NCBI GenBank assembly: GCA_027578815.1
Contig: JANBTH010000364.1
Span: forward strand, 1 to 19,216
Length of the DNA stretch: 19,216 nt
Origin: Coemansia sp. RSA 1804
Lineage: Eukaryota > Kickxellomycota > Kickxellomycetes > Kickxellales > Kickxellaceae
Reading direction: 5' to 3'
The notes beneath the pieces are model-generated. The model was not told the DNA's origin. It saw only the letters and a list, made by a program, of their open reading frames with translations, and searched no databases. A program made the translations under genes and the position numbers. Every line of letters starts with the position of its first letter. Position 1 is the first letter of the stretch. Of this stretch, positions 15,846 through 19,216 are shown piece by piece.

Positions 15846-16727
15846 ATGCACCGACAAGTATCTTCCAAGGTCATGACACCACTTTTGAGCCACGGTTGGA
15901 CGGTAGTGGGATTAAAGCAGCCTTTCGCCAAACCGTTGCTTCATCGTGTGTGCTGTCAGAGGCAGAGGTCAGTAACCGGTCATTTACAACCCCTCACAAT
16001 CGATTGTTTTCGATTGCTAGGATTTAAGCAGCTGCGCAACATATCTACATCCCAAAAGATAGCTGCAGAAGATCCGTTGAAGCCTTCTCTAACAACATCT
16101 GGGAGTTTATCGGATACTCATGGTGAGTCGTGTGCACAAGCACCGCAGAACGCAGTGGATCCCTTTGACAAGATTGATCTGCGGGTAGGACATGTTTTGT
16201 CGGTTGAAAAACATCCCGATGCAGACATGCTATATGTGCTTTCTGTGAGTCTTGGCGAACCTGAGTCTGCAAACAATTCAAAGGACACAAAACCGCGGAC
16301 TATTGTCAGTGGGCTTGTAAAGCACTACTCGTCAGATCAGCTAGTAGGAAAGTCGGTTGTGGTCTTTGCTAACATGAAGCCAAGGAAACTCCGTGGTATC
16401 GTTTCTCAAGGAATGCTTCTAGCTGCAAGTAGCCTGGAAAACGACGTGCTTACAGTTGAGGTGCTTGAAGCACCAGAAGGAGCGCGCCCTGGCGACATAG
16501 TTACAACCGATGCCACAGAACAACAAGGTAACAGTCAGTCGACTGCTGGTGCGCTTGGAGTATGTCCCTTTACAAAGCCCCTTGTCAAAAAGCAGTCGGT
16601 TATTGAAGTGTTTATCCAAGGACTGGAACTGAATCAGCGTTCTGCAAAGTATCGTGGACATAACCTTGTTTCTGAGAACGGCGGATTTATCTCTACTAAA
16701 AACTTGCATTCGGGCTCCATCGGTTAG
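15846..16727 (+). CDS. EMAPII/Arc1-type tRNA-binding protein, probably mitochondrial
   Basis: Proteins with this OB fold bind tRNA and deliver it to aminoacyl-tRNA synthetases (Arc1, AIMP1/EMAPII, methionyl-tRNA synthetase C-termini). The domain runs from about 106 to 212: DPFDKIDLRVGHVLSVEKHP, HPDAD (123-127), RTIVSGL (151-157) and NMKPRKLRGIVSQGMLLAAS (176-195). The C-terminal extension (237-293), with KYRGHNLVSENGGFIS and the end HSGSIG, matches the EMAPII tail (TYKG..., NSGIK). The first 70 residues are rich in Arg, Lys, Gln and Ser, contain no acidic residue before D53, and end in QLRNISTSQK, resembling a mitochondrial presequence with a processing site. Arc1's N-terminal GST-like domain is absent. 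It is a single exon, convergent with the Nbs1 gene, the stops being 117 bp apart. Confidence 0.9.
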   Translation: MHRQVSSKVMTPLLSHGWTVVGLKQPFAKPLLHRVCCQRQRSVTGHLQPLTIDCFRLLGFKQLRNISTSQKIAAEDPLKPSLTTSGSLSDTHGESCAQAPQNAVDPFDKIDLRVGHVLSVEKHPDADMLYVLSVSLGEPESANNSKDTKPRTIVSGLVKHYSSDQLVGKSVVVFANMKPRKLRGIVSQGMLLAASSLENDVLTVEVLEAPEGARPGDIVTTDATEQQGNSQSTAGALGVCPFTKPLVKKQSVIEVFIQGLELNQRSAKYRGHNLVSENGGFISTKNLHSGSIG

Positions 16728-16844
16728 GTGTCGAAGAGAAGAGAGATCAAGTGGTAGTATTGCTCTTGGATACAGCATTCCAGCGCAGATTCGATTACTT
16801 TCCTTATCTTGCTAGAAATAATATTGCTCAATGTTACAAGAATA

Positions 16845-18431
16845 CTACAACTGATAGTGGTGGACCGTTTTTCGGAACCTTTTAAAGTTTGGCACCGATC
16901 TGTAGGTTGCTGTTGATGCAGTAGCATCTGCTGCTCTCCTTGATCTGATCAATGGAACAATATTCAGGTTTGATGTGGCTGGCTCGGGCGCATTGGATAA
17001 TTGCACATTGTCGTCTTCTATTCTACGGGTAGAGTCCCCGCCGTCCGTTGCCTGATTAGTATGAGTGGTGTCAATGGTGGCCTGTGTTTCCTCTCCCTCG
17101 ACAGAAGTTGACCAAAACTGGTCAAAACCTCGCTTTCTACGAGACAATGAGTCGACTTTGCTCTCTTGCGCATGCAAATGGCCACCAGTTTTTACATTGT
17201 CGCTGTCAGATGGTTGTGCATCGCTGGCGACCATTGAAGACCAAAAATTGCTATAACGCATGCCCTTGCGCTGCCTTCTTGTGTGCTTTTCTGTGACGAC
17301 AGCAACCGTATCATTCGTTTCCTCAGCAACGCTATCCCGTGCAGCTGAATTATCTATGAGGGCAGGATTTGTATGAGTTTCGTTTGAGACAAACAAAACA
17401 GCCAGCCCAATCTCAGACTCGGATATCGGTCGGACATTAAGCATGCGCGCAACCTGGTTAACGAGCTCAACGGCGCTAGAACTGGCAGATGAGTTGCTTG
17501 TTGGTAGAACCAGGCACAGTTCTGGTTTAGAATCCCCCGAAAACGAGCTACAAATAGAATTGATCTCCTTGACTGCCATGTCAACAAGCTCTTTTGGGTG
17601 ATCCATATCGTATGTGTCAGTTTCCATAGCCTCACATATGCACGAAATAACTATACTGGAGCCTCCTGATGCGCCTATCATGGACATGTACTTTTCGTTC
17701 TGGCCTTTTGTAGAGAAAAGACACATCTTTCTAGCAAACAGCTGTCTGCGTTTGGAATTGGGCATCCAATCTACATCACTCAGGTCTACGGGAGTGCCGG
17801 TTGGGAGTTCGGGCAGCGGAGGCGGAGGAAGAAATCCAAGGCTGTTTACAAACGCATCCACAGCCTCAGATGTCGGATCGGGGACAGTCTGTACGCATGG
17901 AAGCGAGCCGATTTGCTCCAGGTATTCTGGTAATGATATGTGGCAACCAAACACGAGCGCAGCCACAAGTTTGCTTGTAACAGCTAGCGAGGGAGTTATT
18001 AGATGTGTGCACTTTTCAACGGCATCTACAACATCAACACCGACCTCACTCGCACGCACAGCTAGCTGCTCTGCAGACACGCCGAGGCCTAGCCGCATGT
18101 TTGCCATACAGAAGGCAATGCGGCAGGCACGCAGTTCAAAGGAGGAGCCCTGAGCGCCAAAGGTTATCTTGTCGCCAACACGAAGCGGACACTTTGTTCC
18201 GGAAACACATGGATAGGCATTGATGTGGACGCCAAACTTGGATCCGTTGTCCTTGACATTGATCGCATCCAAGCCGTGGGCACCAACGTAAAGAGTTGCG
18301 TGGTTTCTGCTGACAGAATGGTCGCCATCTATCAGAAGCGGTGCGCCCTTGCGCCCAACAGCCATTTCGGCACCAGGCCGGAGCAGCCAGACGGTGCCCA
18401 GGGCTCGTTCCTGGCCAACGAGGAGTAGCAT
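16845..18431 (-). CDS. Nibrin/Nbs1, MRN-complex DNA repair protein
   Basis: Nbs1 joins Mre11 and Rad50 at DNA double-strand breaks and recruits ATM/Tel1. The 528-aa protein begins with an FHA domain: GRK (26-28), SRNHA (41-45), VKDNGSKFGV (59-68) and RVGDKITFG (84-92), aligned with nibrin's GRKNC...SRNHA...KDNSKYGT. BRCT-like regions follow at about 103-180 and 231-350. The C-terminus contains PNFKRFRKTV (514-523), corresponding to the Mre11-binding KNFKKFKK of nibrin. Between them lie two similar motifs, RYSNFWSS (392-399) and GFDQFWST (435-442), each after a basic cluster (RRQRKG, RRKRG). A canonical ATM-binding acidic-FRY end is not visible. The start is fixed because the FHA fold begins within a few residues of the ATG at 18431. 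Single exon; shares a 43-bp spacer with the divergent gene at 18475. Confidence 0.88.
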   Translation of the reverse strand: MLLLVGQERALGTVWLLRPGAEMAVGRKGAPLLIDGDHSVSRNHATLYVGAHGLDAINVKDNGSKFGVHINAYPCVSGTKCPLRVGDKITFGAQGSSFELRACRIAFCMANMRLGLGVSAEQLAVRASEVGVDVVDAVEKCTHLITPSLAVTSKLVAALVFGCHISLPEYLEQIGSLPCVQTVPDPTSEAVDAFVNSLGFLPPPPLPELPTGTPVDLSDVDWMPNSKRRQLFARKMCLFSTKGQNEKYMSMIGASGGSSIVISCICEAMETDTYDMDHPKELVDMAVKEINSICSSFSGDSKPELCLVLPTSNSSASSSAVELVNQVARMLNVRPISESEIGLAVLFVSNETHTNPALIDNSAARDSVAEETNDTVAVVTEKHTRRQRKGMRYSNFWSSMVASDAQPSDSDNVKTGGHLHAQESKVDSLSRRKRGFDQFWSTSVEGEETQATIDTTHTNQATDGGDSTRRIEDDNVQLSNAPEPATSNLNIVPLIRSRRAADATASTATYRSVPNFKRFRKTVHHYQL

Positions 18432-18474
18432 CAGCAGTAGACTCCTGAGCTAATCGACAGCGCCAACAGTAAGG
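18432..18474. promoter_or_regulatory. 43-bp divergent spacer
   Basis: Only 43 bp separate the ATG of Nbs1 from the first ATG of the opposite-strand gene. Transcription of each gene must start very close to, or inside, the other, unless one of the plus-gene's later ATGs is used. Confidence 0.45.
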
Positions 18475-18980
18475 ATGAAGGGAGGAACGCGTTATCTGGA
18501 TAAAAGCAGGACAGGGCAAGCAATAGTCAAGTCAAAGTTCAGCAAACCACGAAGAAGCAGAGCCTCCTCAGCAGAACCAGGTTATGTGGCTAGCATGTTT
18601 GCTGCGCTTAATTTGGGCATGCACAAAAAGATGTCTTCATTTACGGGCCCATGGCACGTGACGGTGCTTTTGGTAATTTCTGTATTGAAAAGGGTCATGA
18701 GAACAAGCCGGCAGGAGGATATTGTCTTCTTTGAGCAAGAGCAAGAGCTGCGCGTCGGGACGATCTGTAATTTAAACAGCAAGCAGGGCTTGACAAAAAA
18801 CTGTTATGGGTGACAGGCGGAGCGGAGGAGATTCGCCAGGCTGCCAGACGATTGGGTCGCAGGACATCTGAACCAAGAGTGACCGCTGCTAAACAGTCCT
18901 TCCCACGAGTCGGCGGTATTTTCACGTGGCAATATAAACCAAGAGCACAGGGCAGTTTAACAAATGACATGGAGGCTTAA
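18475..18980 (+). CDS. Unrecognised two-exon gene, 151 aa
   Basis: Exon 1 is 18475-18766 and exon 2 is 18817-18980. The 50-nt intron runs from GTAATT to GGTGACAG and contains a branch-like CTTGACA; removing it keeps the frame. Exon 2 then reads as ordinary protein (AEEIRQAARRLGRRTSEP, then QSFPRVGGIFTWQYKPRAQG) and stops at TAA 18978-18980. Unspliced, exon 1 ends 15 codons later. The N-terminal 35 residues are basic; SSFTGPWHVTVLLVISVLKR (54-73) is a likely membrane segment or hydrophobic helix flanked by basic residues. The layout (a hydrophobic helix after a WH pair, then VLKRVMR) faintly recalls N-termini of alpha/beta-hydrolases, but no catalytic motif is present, so the gene may be a truncated relative. 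I do not name a function. Later Mets (41, 49, 53) are alternative starts. Confidence 0.55.
18767..18816 (+). other. Predicted 50-nt intron
   Basis: The donor is GTAATT, the acceptor is TGACAG and a branch-like CTTGACA lies in the middle. The length is typical for fungi, and it interrupts codon 98 after its first base. Confidence 0.55.
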
Positions 18981-19216
18981 TTCGAAGGGTTATCAGTAGA
19001 AAAAGACTGTTTGACCTCATTTAGAAGAAGTAGCATTGCATAAAAAGGAGAGCCACGACGTTGAGGACTCTGTTTAACTGATAGTCTGACCTTTGGAAAC
19101 ACATCCTTCAAGTTCATCGCTGCCTCTTTTCGCATCAGTAACCCACGATTTCTGACAGCAGTGTCGACACAAATATCTAGTTCCAAAGAAAGAAAAATGA
19201 ATACCATCGACGACAG
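18977..19216 (-). CDS. 3' part of a gene running off the window; possibly Rdx/SelH-like
   Basis: The frame from 19207 down to the TAA at 18977 encodes a protein-like sequence. The stretch DICVDTAVRNRGLLMRKEAA, then LKDVFPKVRLSVKQSPQRRG, resembles the C-terminal half of selenoprotein-H/Rdx-type thioredoxin-fold proteins, in which a helix leads to FPxVxLxVNxxxPRRGSF. The usual CxxC (or CxxU) would be replaced by CVDT. A pyrimidine-rich tract ending in CTAG (19177) looks like a 3' splice site, so the true exon may begin at 19176 with earlier exons beyond the window edge; alternatively the ATG at 19207 is used. Family assignment is weak; coding is moderately supported. Confidence 0.4.
   Translation of the reverse strand: MSSMVFIFLSLELDICVDTAVRNRGLLMRKEAAMNLKDVFPKVRLSVKQSPQRRGSPFYAMLLLLNEVKQSFSTDNPSN

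Noticed and set aside
1..19216. tRNA, rRNA or spliceosomal RNA genes
   Set aside because: I looked for B-box-like GGTTCRANYCC sequences and conserved snRNA cores by eye and found none convincing; a covariance-model scan would be decisive.

Overview
The window reads as nuclear DNA of a fungus with compact, intron-poor genes. Long single-exon genes encode typical eukaryotic proteins (importin-13/Kap122-like karyopherin, mitochondrial adrenodoxin-type ferredoxin, CwfJ/Drn1-family protein, nibrin/Nbs1). A secreted Tyr/Thr/Pro-rich repeat protein with a TVYVTDYITVTTTV-type segment and a kelch protein with a low-complexity tail fit a walled fungus. Pyrimidine-rich promoters, good start-codon contexts and a 50-nt intron agree. 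The early-diverging lineage (Kickxellales-like zoopagomycete) is my inference from overall style, not proof.

Layout. 1-405: no gene seen. 406-834 (-): small unrecognised protein behind a perfect GCCACCATGG start. 1180-1511 (-): weak two-exon candidate with a mitochondrial-type leader and a Lys/Ala-rich tail. 1918-2516 (+): a spliced small gene whose main exon carries the Tom22 core. 2787-6029 (-): importin-13-like receptor, divergent from 6474-7028 (+), the [2Fe-2S] ferredoxin; the shared promoter holds a perfect 15-bp inverted repeat. 7381-9474 (+): CwfJ/CWF19L1-like protein with two CCHC zinc knuckles. 9475-11076: about 1.6 kb without a convincing gene, holding one exon-like island and two palindromes. 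11077-12249 (+): secreted repeat protein. 12662-15574 (+): single-pass kelch protein. 15846-16727 (+): EMAPII/Arc1-type tRNA-binding protein with a mitochondrial-type N-terminus. 16845-18431 (-): Nbs1 (FHA, BRCTs, C-terminal Mre11-binding motif). 18475-18980 (+): two-exon gene with a 50-nt intron, starting 43 bp from Nbs1. 18977-edge (-): 3' end of another gene.

The genes form no pathway; this is ordinary fungal housekeeping sequence with mixed functions (import into mitochondria and nucleus, Fe-S chemistry, RNA processing, cell surface, tRNA handling, DNA repair). The parts most worth a second look are the genes visible only after splicing (Tom22-like, the 151-residue gene), the paired FWS motifs in Nbs1, the interlocked stop codons at the TTAA of 18977-18980, and the inverted repeat at 6196-6251. 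I saw no tRNA, rRNA, CRISPR array or mobile element.
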